Shown here piece after piece: positions 36,055-44,818 of a stretch of 64,000 nt of DNA. A program made the position numbers and the translations under genes. Under the pieces are notes generated by a model. The model was given only the letters and a program-made list of their open reading frames with translations, searched no databases and had not been told where the DNA came from. This DNA comes from Streptomyces longisporoflavus (GTDB lineage Bacteria > Actinomycetota > Actinomycetes > Streptomycetales > Streptomycetaceae), in contig NZ_BMTR01000004.1 in NCBI RefSeq assembly GCF_014649775.1, positions 186,001-250,000 on the forward strand. The letters run 5' to 3'. Each line of letters starts with the position of its first letter. The first letter of the stretch is position 1.

Positions 36055-36731
36055 ACGCCACCGCCCAGCACGAGCAGAACGAGCCGCACCACCGCCATCG
36101 CGACGCCGGGAGCGACGACTCCCGCGCCCTGGCCCCCGCCCCCGTCCCCGCCCTCGTCCGCGCACCGTGGCGGCGGTTCGTCGTCCTGGGTGACAGCGGG
36201 GCCAAGTGCCCGCAGCCCGGGAGCAGTCCCGGCTGCCGCCCCTGGGCGGACCACGTGGCCGAGGTGCTGCGTACGGTCCGCCCCGAGCTGGCCTATCTCA
36301 ATCTGGGCCGGCGTGATCACTCGGCGGCCCGGGTCAGGGCGGGGCAGCTGGCCAAGGCCCTGGCGTTCCGGGGCGATCTGGCCGCGGTCGTCGCCGGAGG
36401 CCGGGAAGCACTGCGCGACCCCTTCGACGTGGACGCCACCGAGGCGGAGCTGAGCAGGATCGTGGGACCGCTGCGGGCTTCCGGCGCCGACGTGCTCGCC
36501 CTGGGCCCGTTCGGCCCCGGCCTCCTGACATCGGCGGCCGAACAGCACAGGAACGGCCCGCAGCACAGGAGCGACCCTCAGCAGCGGCTGCGGCTCCTCT
36601 CGCGGCGCATCCGCGAACTGGCCCTGCGGCACGGCGCGTTGTACGTCGACATGACGACGCCGACCGCAGCAGCCGCCACCGTCATCCGCCGCCTCGCGAA
36701 CCACCTCGACGCGACGGAGTCCGCCGCTTAG
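36051..36731 (+). CDS. Degenerate SGNH-hydrolase paralogue (probable pseudoenzyme)
   Basis: A 226-residue homologue of the hydrolase encoded at 27790. The shared scaffold includes PWRRFVVLGDSGAK, VRPELAYLNLGRRD and an FDVDATEAELSRIVGPLRASG stretch. It keeps the block I Ser. The block III Asn is lost (AVVAGGREAL replaces ALCGAND), and the C-terminus stops at YVDMTTPTAA without the block V Asp-x-x-His. It should therefore not hydrolyse esters by the usual triad. The GTG overlaps the exporter stop with AGGAGA ahead of it, so it is expressed with the pump. A binding or accessory role is inferred. Confidence 0.75.
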   Translation: MNATAQHEQNEPHHRHRDAGSDDSRALAPAPVPALVRAPWRRFVVLGDSGAKCPQPGSSPGCRPWADHVAEVLRTVRPELAYLNLGRRDHSAARVRAGQLAKALAFRGDLAAVVAGGREALRDPFDVDATEAELSRIVGPLRASGADVLALGPFGPGLLTSAAEQHRNGPQHRSDPQQRLRLLSRRIRELALRHGALYVDMTTPTAAAATVIRRLANHLDATESAA

Positions 36732-36754
36732 CACAGTCCTCGGCTGACTCCGTT

Positions 36755-36769
36755 TCAGCGGGCCACCAG
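36755..36769 (+). promoter_or_regulatory. TCAG/CCAG direct repeat upstream of the carboxyltransferase gene (putative SARP site)
   Basis: TTTCAGCGGGC is followed 11 bp later by CCAG. The 11-base string TTTCAGCGGGC is also present at 40452-40461 and its flank, upstream of the divergent pathway genes, which supports a shared regulator. Confidence 0.4.
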
Positions 36770-36821
36770 TACGCCGTGCGAAGTTGCGGGCAATTACTGC
36801 CGACGGTCGGACGGATGACTC

Positions 36822-38408
36822 ATGGCAATTCCGGACGGGGAAGCCGTGGACGGCAGCAGCAACGTCCACGCGAAAGTCTCCGAACTTCGAGACCTGGTGA
36901 AGCAGCTCGAATCGGGTCCCGGCGAGCGTGCGGCCCGGGCGCAGCACGCCAAAGGAAAACTCACGGTGCGCGAGCGCATCGACTTGTTCCTGGACCCGGG
37001 TACCTTCACCGAGATCGAGGCGTTTCGGCGGCACCGCGCGACGGGTTTCGGAATGGAGGACAAACGACCGCACACGGACGGGGTGGTCACCGGCTGGGGA
37101 AAGGTGTACGGCCGGAAAGTCTTCGTGTACGCCCATGACTTCCGCATTTTCGGCGGGGCTCTCGGCGAGGCGCACGCCGAGAAGATCCACAAACTGATGG
37201 ACCTGGCCGCCGCCACCGGAGCCCCGCTGATCAGCCTCAACGACGGAGCCGGCGCGCGAATCCAGGAAGGCGTGTCGGCGCTGGCCGGTTACGGCGGCAT
37301 CTTCCGGCGCAACGCCCGGAACTCCGGTGTGATCCCGCAGATCAGCGTCATCCTGGGCCCTTGCGCCGGAGGCGCCGCGTACTCCCCCGCACTGACCGAT
37401 TTCGTCCTGATGGTGCGCGGCACGTCGCAGATGTTCGTCACGGGCCCGGACGTCGTACAGGCCGTCACCGGAGCCGAGATCACACATGACGGGCTCGGGG
37501 GCGCCGATGTGCACGCGTCGGCTTCCGGGGTTGCTTCTCTCTCGTACGACGACGAGGAGAGCTGTTTGGAAGACCTCCGTTTCCTGTTGACGCTGCTCCC
37601 CTCGAACAATCAGGAGCCGCCCCCGTGGGAGCCGCCGACGGACCGCGCCGATCGCGGGACGCACCGGCTTCTGGAGCTGGTCCCGGCCGGCTCCAACCAT
37701 TCGTACGACATGCGCGCGGTACTTGCGGAAATCGTCGACGAGGGGGATTACTTCGAGATCCAGCCTTCCTGGGCCACCAATGTCATCTGTGCGCTCAGCC
37801 GTCTGGACGGGCATGTCGTCGGCGTAGTCGGAAATCAGCCCGCGGTCATGGCGGGAGTGCTCGACATCCACGCGAGCGAAAAGGCCGGCAGGTTCGTGCA
37901 GTTCTGCGACGCCTTCAACATTCCCTTGGTCACCCTGGTCGATGTGCCGGGCTTTCTGCCGGGTGTCGAGCAGGAACACCAGGGAATCATCCGGCACGGC
38001 GCGAAACTGCTGTACGCCTACTGCAACGCCACGGTCCCCCGCGTGCAATTGATCCTGCGCAAGGCCTACGGCGGCGCGTACATCGTGATGGACTCCCGGT
38101 CGATCGGCGCCGACATCTCACTGGCCTGGCCGACGAACGAGATCGCGGTGATGGGTGCCGAAGGCGCCGCGAACGTGATCCACCGCCGTGAGATAGCCGC
38201 CGCCGCGGACCCGGAGGCTTTCCGGGCCCAGAAGATCAAGGAGTACGAGGGTGAACTGATGCACCCGTACTACGCCGCCGAGCGGGGTCTGGTCGACGAG
38301 GTGATCGACCCGGCGCACACGCGATCCGCGCTGGTCCGCTCCCTGGAGATGCTCCGCACCAAGAACACTTCGCTGCCTTCCCGCAAACACGGAAACCCGC
38401 CGACATGA
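36822..38408 (+). CDS. Acyl-CoA carboxylase carboxyltransferase (beta) subunit
   Basis: A 528-residue carboxyltransferase of the AccB/PccB type. It has the N-terminal KLTVRERIDLFLDPGTF block, the acyl-CoA oxyanion segment GPCAGGAAYSPALTDF near residue 180, and the biotin-side segment LVDVPGFLPGVEQEHQGIIR with RKAYGGAYIVMDS near residues 365-425. It carboxylates acetyl- or propionyl-CoA with a biotinylated alpha subunit that is not in the window. In this cluster it probably raises malonyl-CoA (or methylmalonyl-CoA) for the KAS-built chain. Confidence 0.92.
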   Translation: MAIPDGEAVDGSSNVHAKVSELRDLVKQLESGPGERAARAQHAKGKLTVRERIDLFLDPGTFTEIEAFRRHRATGFGMEDKRPHTDGVVTGWGKVYGRKVFVYAHDFRIFGGALGEAHAEKIHKLMDLAAATGAPLISLNDGAGARIQEGVSALAGYGGIFRRNARNSGVIPQISVILGPCAGGAAYSPALTDFVLMVRGTSQMFVTGPDVVQAVTGAEITHDGLGGADVHASASGVASLSYDDEESCLEDLRFLLTLLPSNNQEPPPWEPPTDRADRGTHRLLELVPAGSNHSYDMRAVLAEIVDEGDYFEIQPSWATNVICALSRLDGHVVGVVGNQPAVMAGVLDIHASEKAGRFVQFCDAFNIPLVTLVDVPGFLPGVEQEHQGIIRHGAKLLYAYCNATVPRVQLILRKAYGGAYIVMDSRSIGADISLAWPTNEIAVMGAEGAANVIHRREIAAAADPEAFRAQKIKEYEGELMHPYYAAERGLVDEVIDPAHTRSALVRSLEMLRTKNTSLPSRKHGNPPT

Positions 38409-38477
38409 GCGGTGTGCGGCAGAAGCAATCCGGATGCGCCCCGCTTACGAAGAACAGGCGGATATCGTCACGTAAGC

Positions 38478-38493
38478 CTCCGACGCGTCGGAG
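38478..38493. promoter_or_regulatory. 16-bp perfect palindrome in the SARP gene leader
   Basis: CTCCGACGCGTCGGAG is a perfect inverted repeat 15 bp before the SARP ATG, overlapping the region of its ribosome binding site. It could be an operator for a dimeric repressor or a leader hairpin; sequence alone does not decide. Confidence 0.45.
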
Positions 38494-38508
38494 AGACGGG
38501 GGACTCGC

Positions 38509-39384
38509 ATGCAGATCAGGCTGCTCGGTCCGATTCAGTTGATCGAGGAGAACGTTCCCGTCGTCCTGCCGGGAGAGAAGCTCAGAACGATCATGGCGGC
38601 CCTGGCTCTCACGCCCCGCACCCCCGTACCGGCCGTCGACCTCCTGGACGAACTCTGGGGGGACAAGCTCCCGAAAACCGCGGGGAATTCGCTGCAGTCG
38701 CATATCGCGCGGCTGCGCCGCATTCTCGCCCAGCAGACCGGGAAGCCGAGCGCCCGCGGGCTCATACGCACTTCGCACTCCGGATACCTCCTGGACGTCG
38801 ACCCCGCGGACGTCGACGCCCTCTGGTTCACCCGAGCCGTGGACACGGCCGGCCGGCACATGGGCGTGGATCACGCGCTGGCCATCAAGCTGCTCACCGA
38901 CGCGTTCGCCGTCTGGCGCGGCCCCGCGCTGCTCGATGCGGGGGACGGCCTGATCTGCCGGATCGCCTATGCCCGCCTGGAGGAAACCAGGCTGATCGGC
39001 CGGGAGCTTTTCATCGAGGCGCACCTGCAACTGGGCCGGCATCAACAGGTCATTCCCGAACTCGAACAGCTCCTGACGCAGCACCCTTTGCGCGAGCGTT
39101 TCTGCGAGCAATTGATGACGGCGCTCTACCGCTCCGGCCGGCAGGCGGACGCCATCAGCGCCTATCGCAGGGTTCAGCACAATCTCTCCACGGAGCTGGG
39201 GATCGATCCGGGCCCCGGCACGCAGCGGAAGTTCAGGGAAGTCCTCCAGCAGGCGGAGAATCTACTGCGTGGACCCTCGGGCGATGCCCCCACCGGTCTC
39301 ACCACCGCGGCCGCACACACCGCGACGGGCCTAAATGGATTTGGTCACCCGCAGAATGTGCCACACAGCGCGCAAACTTGCTGA
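38509..39384 (+). CDS. SARP-family pathway-specific activator
   Basis: A 291-residue regulator. An OmpR-type winged helix (MQIRLLGPIQL through RLRRILAQ, residues 1-75, ending with GYLLDV near 103) is followed by a bacterial transcriptional activation domain (FIEAHLQLGRHQQVIPELEQ, HPLRERFCEQLMTALYRSGR, ALSAYRR-like helix and LGIDPGPGTQ). SARPs recruit RNA polymerase at direct repeats and switch on antibiotic clusters; the valanimycin cluster has one too. It overlaps the end of the convergent DUF2156 gene by 54 bp. The probable targets are the TCAG-repeat promoters at 28644, 36755 and 40442. Confidence 0.92.
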   Translation: MQIRLLGPIQLIEENVPVVLPGEKLRTIMAALALTPRTPVPAVDLLDELWGDKLPKTAGNSLQSHIARLRRILAQQTGKPSARGLIRTSHSGYLLDVDPADVDALWFTRAVDTAGRHMGVDHALAIKLLTDAFAVWRGPALLDAGDGLICRIAYARLEETRLIGRELFIEAHLQLGRHQQVIPELEQLLTQHPLRERFCEQLMTALYRSGRQADAISAYRRVQHNLSTELGIDPGPGTQRKFREVLQQAENLLRGPSGDAPTGLTTAAAHTATGLNGFGHPQNVPHSAQTC

Positions 39385-40332
39385 CCCCTCGAAGGCGAGA
39401 TACTCGGGCAGCACCAGCTGCGGACCCCACTTCTCCTTGTACGCGAGCTGGCTGCCGGCCGGATAGACGGCCTCCCCCTTTTCCGCGAGGAAGCGCAGGA
39501 ACTTCCCCGTCAGGGCGCTCCTGGACGCCAACTCATGGGAAGTATCCAGACCGGTGAAGGGCGTGAAGCCAAAGTGCAGCCACTCGGCTCCTTCTCGCGA
39601 AAAGGCCTGTATGGCCGTGGCGTTGACGGCCTCCATCACACCGGGCCCGGCGTCCGGCCGGCGCCGGCTGAGATCGTGCAGCCAGCCGGGGCGCGCTCCG
39701 TATGCGGGAGAGTAGGAGATGTAGGCCACCGGACGGCCGTCGAGCATTCCCAGGAAGAGCCGCCGATATCGCTGGGCGGGGCCGCCGATCTCTCCGACCA
39801 GGAACTCGATCTCCTTCACGTGCCGGCCCTTGGCGCGCAGCCAGGCGGCGTCGATCTCCTCGATGCCGGTCCGGTGATCGGTGTACGCGACCTCCCGGAC
39901 ATCAAGGCCGCTGCGCGTGGCCCGGGAGATCTTGTTGCGCAGCTTCATGAACCGCGGTCCCCGCAGCGTGAATTCGGGGAGGTGGACCGCGTAGGAGGAG
40001 CCCACCTGGTTGAGCACGAACCCCGCCGCCTCGTACAACTCGGCATCGGCTCGCTGCAACTGGATCCCGGTGATCGTACGCCGTCGGTCGCGCGCGTACT
40101 TCCTGAATTCACGTAACACCGCCTCCTGGCGGTCCTCGGGCCCGAATATCCCGCCGAACTGAACGAGGAACCGGCCTGCTTCCCGGTATGCGATGAGTTC
40201 ACCGCCGCTGCCGAGGAACAGTTCGTTGCCGGTATTGAGGGCCAAGAAGGCGCTCGGGTTGTCCGCGTACCGCTGCACCGCGGCCAGTGCGGCCGCCGCG
40301 CTCTTTTGCGATGTCTCCCGAACTCGGCTCAT
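39331..40332 (-). CDS. DUF2156/MprF-C-like aminoacyl-tRNA-dependent transferase (VlmA-like candidate)
   Basis: A 333-residue GNAT-like protein of the type found as the catalytic C-terminal domain of MprF lysyl-phosphatidylglycerol synthases. ALNTGNELFLGSGGELIAYR, RRTITGIQLQ, FMKLRNKISRATRSGLDV and the terminal PAGSQLAYKEKWGPQ are typical. There are no membrane helices, so it is a soluble stand-alone domain. As I recall, valanimycin VlmA, which transfers serine from seryl-tRNA to a hydroxylamine, belongs to this group. The start at 40332 was chosen because the fold begins there; an upstream in-frame start would add a Cys-rich stretch. It is transcribed divergently from the ALDH gene. Confidence 0.78.
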   Translation of the reverse strand: MSRVRETSQKSAAAALAAVQRYADNPSAFLALNTGNELFLGSGGELIAYREAGRFLVQFGGIFGPEDRQEAVLREFRKYARDRRRTITGIQLQRADAELYEAAGFVLNQVGSSYAVHLPEFTLRGPRFMKLRNKISRATRSGLDVREVAYTDHRTGIEEIDAAWLRAKGRHVKEIEFLVGEIGGPAQRYRRLFLGMLDGRPVAYISYSPAYGARPGWLHDLSRRRPDAGPGVMEAVNATAIQAFSREGAEWLHFGFTPFTGLDTSHELASRSALTGKFLRFLAEKGEAVYPAGSQLAYKEKWGPQLVLPEYLAFEGSASLRAVWHILRVTKSI

Positions 40333-40441
40333 GCTGCGCACGCTCGCTCCCGATCGACTGAACACGTCGGCTGAACACAACGGCCGACCACATCTCCCGC
40401 AATGTGCCCGCAACCCGCCGCGTTCGACTGAAGACAACGTG

Positions 40442-40467
40442 TCAGTCGATTTTCAGCGGGCTTTCAG
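40442..40467 (+). promoter_or_regulatory. Triple TCAG direct repeat in the divergent promoter region (putative SARP site)
   Basis: TCAG begins at 40442, 40453 and 40464, exactly 11 bp apart, and is followed 8 bp later by TGTAAT, a plausible -10. It lies in the roughly 210-bp region between the divergent VlmA-like and ALDH-like genes. This is the best SARP site in the window. Confidence 0.6.
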
Positions 40468-40546
40468 TCGGCGCTGTAATGCTCCCCGACGTGACCTTCA
40501 CCGGCCGTCCGGATCCGGTTCGTTCCGAAGGAGCCAAGGAGTGAGC

Positions 40547-42253
40547 GTGGGAAGTACGCATATGGCCCGAGCGAATTCACGACGCCGGTCCCGGGACGGC
40601 ACGCGCCAGGTTCCTCCGCGCCTGCGTTCTTATCAGTCCTACGTCAACGCGCGACACATACCCGGCGAGGACTGGGTCTACGTACTCGACGCGGATTCCC
40701 TCCTCGACGACGTATTCGCGAACCTCACCCTCAAACGGAAACTGGAACAGGGGTGCGCGGCCCCCGACGACCTGCCGGCGACCGTCGTCGGGCGGGTCGC
40801 CAAGGCCGATCGCGCCACGGTGGAACAAGCCGTGGAGGCCGCTGCCGACGCGGCCCCCGCCTGGGGCGCCGTCCATCCGCGCACCCGCATCGACACCGTG
40901 GGGCGGCTCCTGCACGAGCGCCTCGCCCGGCACGCCGATGACATCGCCGAGATCCTGGTCGAGGAGGGTCACCCGCTGGCCCTGGCCAGATGGCAGGTGT
41001 CGGGCATGCTGGAGTGCTTCGGCCCGGAGTCGATCAGCTTCTACCGCTCCCAGATGCTCCAGGAGTTCCGGCGCGACGAGCGCCGCCTCCAGGTGCGCCG
41101 CCGGCCCGACGGCGTGGTCTGCCTCAACCCCCCGCAGAACGCGCCCCTCTCCAGTGCCCTCCTCGGCGTGACGGCCCTCATGGGCGGCAACGCGCTCGTG
41201 GTGCGGGCCCCGCGCAGCGCCCCGCTGGGCGTCATGTACGTCATGCAGGAGATCGTGGCGCCCGTCCTGGCCGAGGTCGGCGCCCCGCCCGGCACGCTGA
41301 ACGTCGTCTGCGGCGACCCCGCGCCGATGCTGAACTGCTGGCTCGAACATCCCGCGGTGGACGACATCATCTACTTCGGCAGCAGCGACAACGGCCGGAA
41401 ATTCGAGACGCGCTGCATCGCGGCGGGCAAGAAGCCGATCCTGGAGCTGGCCGGGAACGACGTCGTCGTCGTATGGAAGGACGCCGACATCGCCCTCGCC
41501 GCCGAGGCGCTCACGGAGAGCTTCTACGGCTCCGGGCAGCTGTGCATGATCCCCAATCAGGTGCTCGTGCACCCCGATGTCGCGGACGCGCTCGTGGTGT
41601 CCCTGGTCCAGCAGATCGGCCACATCCGGCCCGGCCACCCGTGGGAACCCGATGTGCTGCTGACTCCCGTACTGCGCAACGAGAAGTTCTTCGACTGTCT
41701 GAAGGACGCACGCGCCAAGGGCGCCGAAGTGGTGTGCGGCGGACACGCCATGCGGCTCGACGAGACCCGCGATCCCCACGGCATCTTCCTCGAACCGACC
41801 GTGATCAAGGTGCACGGCGTCGAGGGGGCCCGCGAGCTCGAAGCCGTACGGCACGAGACGTTCTTCCCGCTGCTGCCCCTGATCGTCGCCGAATCCGGTA
41901 CGGATGCCGCGTTGACGGCGCAGTTCATCGCCTTCGTGAACTCCAATCCCTACGGGTTGCGCAACTCCCTGTGGGCCAAGGCCCCCGGTGTCATCGACGA
42001 GTTCGTGGCCCGTGTCCGTACCGGCGGCCTGTTCAAGGTGAACGACTCGCACATCGGTTTCCTGCCCTATCTGCCCACGCACGGCGGGACCGGGCTCACC
42101 GGCGGCATCTTCGGCGAGGCCAACTACCCCATCCTGCGGACCTCGCACCTCCAGGGCGTGAGCATCAGCCCCGGGTCCCGGCCAGGGGACGCGGTCTTCG
42201 GCGCCTGGCAGAAGCTGAACGCGCACAAGGAGACGACGCCATGCGCTCGATGA
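40547..42253 (+). CDS. Aldehyde dehydrogenase-superfamily protein, possible acyl reductase
   Basis: A 568-residue ALDH-fold enzyme. The Rossmann region GTLNVVCGDPAP, the general-base segment ILELAGND near residue 303, the catalytic Cys in GSGQLCMIPNQ near 330 and the C-terminal NSNPYGLRNSLWAK are visible. The GTG at 40547 has AAGGAG 5 nt upstream; an ATG at 40562 is an alternative. An N-terminal basic extension of about 30 residues precedes the fold. Next to an aminotransferase it could reduce a fatty acyl thioester to an aldehyde for amination, or work in the oxidative direction; direction is inferred from context. First gene of a long rightward operon. Confidence 0.82.
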   Translation: MGSTHMARANSRRRSRDGTRQVPPRLRSYQSYVNARHIPGEDWVYVLDADSLLDDVFANLTLKRKLEQGCAAPDDLPATVVGRVAKADRATVEQAVEAAADAAPAWGAVHPRTRIDTVGRLLHERLARHADDIAEILVEEGHPLALARWQVSGMLECFGPESISFYRSQMLQEFRRDERRLQVRRRPDGVVCLNPPQNAPLSSALLGVTALMGGNALVVRAPRSAPLGVMYVMQEIVAPVLAEVGAPPGTLNVVCGDPAPMLNCWLEHPAVDDIIYFGSSDNGRKFETRCIAAGKKPILELAGNDVVVVWKDADIALAAEALTESFYGSGQLCMIPNQVLVHPDVADALVVSLVQQIGHIRPGHPWEPDVLLTPVLRNEKFFDCLKDARAKGAEVVCGGHAMRLDETRDPHGIFLEPTVIKVHGVEGARELEAVRHETFFPLLPLIVAESGTDAALTAQFIAFVNSNPYGLRNSLWAKAPGVIDEFVARVRTGGLFKVNDSHIGFLPYLPTHGGTGLTGGIFGEANYPILRTSHLQGVSISPGSRPGDAVFGAWQKLNAHKETTPCAR

Positions 42254-43377
42254 CCGCGGCCCGACACACCTGCGAGGAGTTTTTGCCCGGACTCCTCGGG
42301 GAGCTCGGAAAGGTCCCACTGGCCGACCTGGAGAAGCCGGGCAGCCCGGCCGTCGAACTCTTCCGCACGCACGGCGGCCCCGGCCTCGTCATCCCCCTGG
42401 CCTACTCGGGAAGCGGCGCCACGCCCCTCCAGGCGGTGGCCGTCACCCGCGCCCTGGCCGCCGCCGCACCGTCCCTCGCGGTGGCCACCACCATGCACCA
42501 CTTCTCCGTGGCCACGCTGTTCTCGCTGGCCGACGGACAGCGGAGCGGCGGAGTGGAGTGGGCGCTGCTCGAAGGGATCGTCGGGCAGCGGCTCCTGGTG
42601 GCCTCCGGTTTCGCCGAGGGACGCCCCGGCCGCGGCATCCTCAGCCCCACGGTCGAGGCCAGGCCGGCGGAGAAGGGCTACCACGTCAGCGGATCGAAGA
42701 AGCCCTGCAGCCTCGCGCGCTCCATGGACCTGCTCACCGCGAGCGCCTCCCTGCCGAACGCGGACGGCACGAGCGACATGGCGGTGCTTCTCGTACCGCG
42801 GCAGACGGAGGGCCTGACCGTGCGGCCGTTCTGGTCGAGCTGGGCACTGGCCGGGGCGGAGAGCGACGAGGTGCGGCTCGATGACGTGTTCGTCGACGAG
42901 CAGCAGGTGATGCGCACGGAGCTCGGCGACGCGGGCGAACTGGACGAGCTCCAGACGGTCGGCCTCATCTGGTTCGAACTGTTCATCACCGCCTCCTACG
43001 TCGGAATGACCGGCGCGCTGGTCGAACGCGTCCTGGACTCCGGGCGCGGCACGAAGACCGAGCGGGCCGAACTGCTCGCCCGCTACGAGACGGCCACGCT
43101 CCTCACCGAGGGCACGGCCCGCATGATCATGGACGGGTCGGTGGGCAACGAAGGGCTCGGGCGGGCGCTGGTCGCGCGGTACGGGGCGCAGGACGCGATC
43201 CGCGACGCCGTGGGCCGAGCGGTGGAGTTGCTCGGCGGGATGGCCTTCATCGGCTCGGGCGACATCGCCTATCTGGCCGCCGCCTCGCACGCCCTGTCCT
43301 TCCACCCGCCGTCGCGCTCCAGCTTCGCCGAACCCTTCCTGGACCACGTCGACGGCCATCCGCTGCGCCTTGCGTGA
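42241..43377 (+). CDS. Acyl-CoA dehydrogenase-fold flavoprotein (VlmH-like N-hydroxylase candidate)
   Basis: A 378-residue flavoprotein of the acyl-CoA dehydrogenase/class D monooxygenase fold. Helical N-domain (LFRTHGGPGLVIPLAYSGSGA), beta domain (ASGFAEGRPGRG, GYHVSGSKKPCS) and C-terminal helical domain (AVELLGGMAFIGSGDIAYL) are recognisable. The catalytic Glu expected of true dehydrogenases is not evident to me. Amine N-hydroxylases such as isobutylamine N-hydroxylase (VlmH) have this fold and need a separate flavin reductase, which is encoded at 45823. ATG 42241 has AAGGAG 8 nt upstream and overlaps the ALDH stop by 13 bp. Confidence 0.78.
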   Translation: MRSMTAARHTCEEFLPGLLGELGKVPLADLEKPGSPAVELFRTHGGPGLVIPLAYSGSGATPLQAVAVTRALAAAAPSLAVATTMHHFSVATLFSLADGQRSGGVEWALLEGIVGQRLLVASGFAEGRPGRGILSPTVEARPAEKGYHVSGSKKPCSLARSMDLLTASASLPNADGTSDMAVLLVPRQTEGLTVRPFWSSWALAGAESDEVRLDDVFVDEQQVMRTELGDAGELDELQTVGLIWFELFITASYVGMTGALVERVLDSGRGTKTERAELLARYETATLLTEGTARMIMDGSVGNEGLGRALVARYGAQDAIRDAVGRAVELLGGMAFIGSGDIAYLAAASHALSFHPPSRSSFAEPFLDHVDGHPLRLA

Positions 43378-43387
43378 GGAGCCTTGC

Positions 43388-44818
43388 ATGAGGAGCGTCA
43401 TGACCACTGGCACGACTTCGCAGACCCCGGGCCGAGAAGAGGCCGGCCGTCCTGACATCGGCTTTCAAGACACCGGCCGTGCACCGACCGGCCCAGCAGT
43501 GCCTGGCCCAGCAGACCCCGACCCGGCGGACCCCGGCCGCGAACACTTCGGCCGCGAATACATCGGCCGGCTCTACCGCACGCGCCTGAGCAGGGGCCGC
43601 GCCACCCTCGGCGAGCTGCTCGGGGGTGAGATCGAGACGGAGTCGCAAGGCGCCCGGGTGACCACCGCGACCGGCCGACGACTGCTCAACTGCAGCGGCT
43701 ACGGCGTCCTCCTCATGGGCGCGCGGCACCCCACCGTCGTACGCCACGTCGAAGAACAGTTGCACCGCAACCCGGTGGCCACCCGTGTCCTGCTCGAACC
43801 CCTGACGGCCCTGGCCGCCGATGCCCTGGTGGCCAGGGCCCCGGCCGGACTCGAGCGGGTGCACTTCGCCTGCTCGGGTGCGGAGGCCGTGGAGACCGCC
43901 ATCAAGATCGCGCGCACCCGCGGCAAGGACCGGCTGATCGCGACCCACGGCGGCTACCACGGCAAGACCATGGGCGCGCTCGGCCTCACCGGCAAGGACC
44001 TGTTCAAGGAGCCGTTCCGCCCGCTGCTCCCCCACACGGCCCACGTGCCCTACGGCGACGCCGACGCGCTGGCCGAGCAATTGCGGGTGGCGGCAGGCCG
44101 CGCCTGTGTGGTGATCGAGCCGGTCCAAGGCGAGGCGGGCGTGATCATCCCGCCGCCGGGCTACCTGCGGGCGGTCCAGGAGCTGTGCCGCGCCCACGAC
44201 GCGCATTTCGTCCTCGACGAGATCCAGACCGGACTGGGCCGCCTCGGCTCCTGGTGGGGCGCGGACGAGGATCGGCTGACCCCGGACATGCTCCTGACCG
44301 GCAAGGGCCTTGGCGGCGGCATCATGCCCGTCTCCGCGGTCATCGCGACCCCGGAGGTGTTCGGCGCCCTCGACCGGGACCCGTATCTGCACACCTCGAC
44401 CTTCTCCGGCATGCCCCTGGCGATGGCCGCCGTGCGCGGGGCCCTCGAAGCCATCGAGGAGGAGGACCTGGTGCGCCGGGCCCGCGAGCTGGGTGCCGAA
44501 CTGCTCGACGGCATCCGCCGGATCGCCGAGCGGCGGCTCGGCTCTCTCGTACGGGAGGTGCGGGGCCGGGGGCTGCTCATCGGTGTGGAGTTCGCCGAGC
44601 CGGGGGTGGCCGGTGACCTCCTCGTCGAGCTGATCAGGGAGGGCGTGGTGGCGAATCACTCGCTCAACTCCCACATGGTCCTTCGCTTCACCCCGCCCGC
44701 CGTCCTCAGCCCTCCGGAGGTGGACTTCCTCCTTGCGGCCTTCGAACGTGCCTGCCGCGTGCAGGCAGCCCGCCATGTCCCGACGCAGGAAGGTGGCGCC
44801 GCCCGTGCGCAGCGTTGA
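43388..44818 (+). CDS. Class III PLP-dependent aminotransferase
   Basis: A 476-residue aminotransferase of the ornithine/GABA type. The cofactor motifs are FACSGAEAVETAIKIAR near residue 160, GGYHGKTMGALGLTG near 187, FVLDEIQTGLGR near 276 and the Schiff-base Lys in LLTGKGLGGGIMP near 303. The first 55 residues are a Pro/Gly/Asp-rich low-complexity extension. Two ATGs (43388 and 43400) both have GAGGAG sites; I kept the longer. Its likely job is converting a chain aldehyde to a primary amine, in place of the valine decarboxylase route of valanimycin. Confidence 0.9.
   Translation: MRSVMTTGTTSQTPGREEAGRPDIGFQDTGRAPTGPAVPGPADPDPADPGREHFGREYIGRLYRTRLSRGRATLGELLGGEIETESQGARVTTATGRRLLNCSGYGVLLMGARHPTVVRHVEEQLHRNPVATRVLLEPLTALAADALVARAPAGLERVHFACSGAEAVETAIKIARTRGKDRLIATHGGYHGKTMGALGLTGKDLFKEPFRPLLPHTAHVPYGDADALAEQLRVAAGRACVVIEPVQGEAGVIIPPPGYLRAVQELCRAHDAHFVLDEIQTGLGRLGSWWGADEDRLTPDMLLTGKGLGGGIMPVSAVIATPEVFGALDRDPYLHTSTFSGMPLAMAAVRGALEAIEEEDLVRRARELGAELLDGIRRIAERRLGSLVREVRGRGLLIGVEFAEPGVAGDLLVELIREGVVANHSLNSHMVLRFTPPAVLSPPEVDFLLAAFERACRVQAARHVPTQEGGAARAQR

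Noticed and set aside
44775-44804. ATG at 44775 as start of the SRPBCC gene
   Set aside because: It overlaps the aminotransferase by 44 bp, lacks a ribosome binding site and adds a basic stretch before the fold; GTG 44805 is preferred, though not proven.
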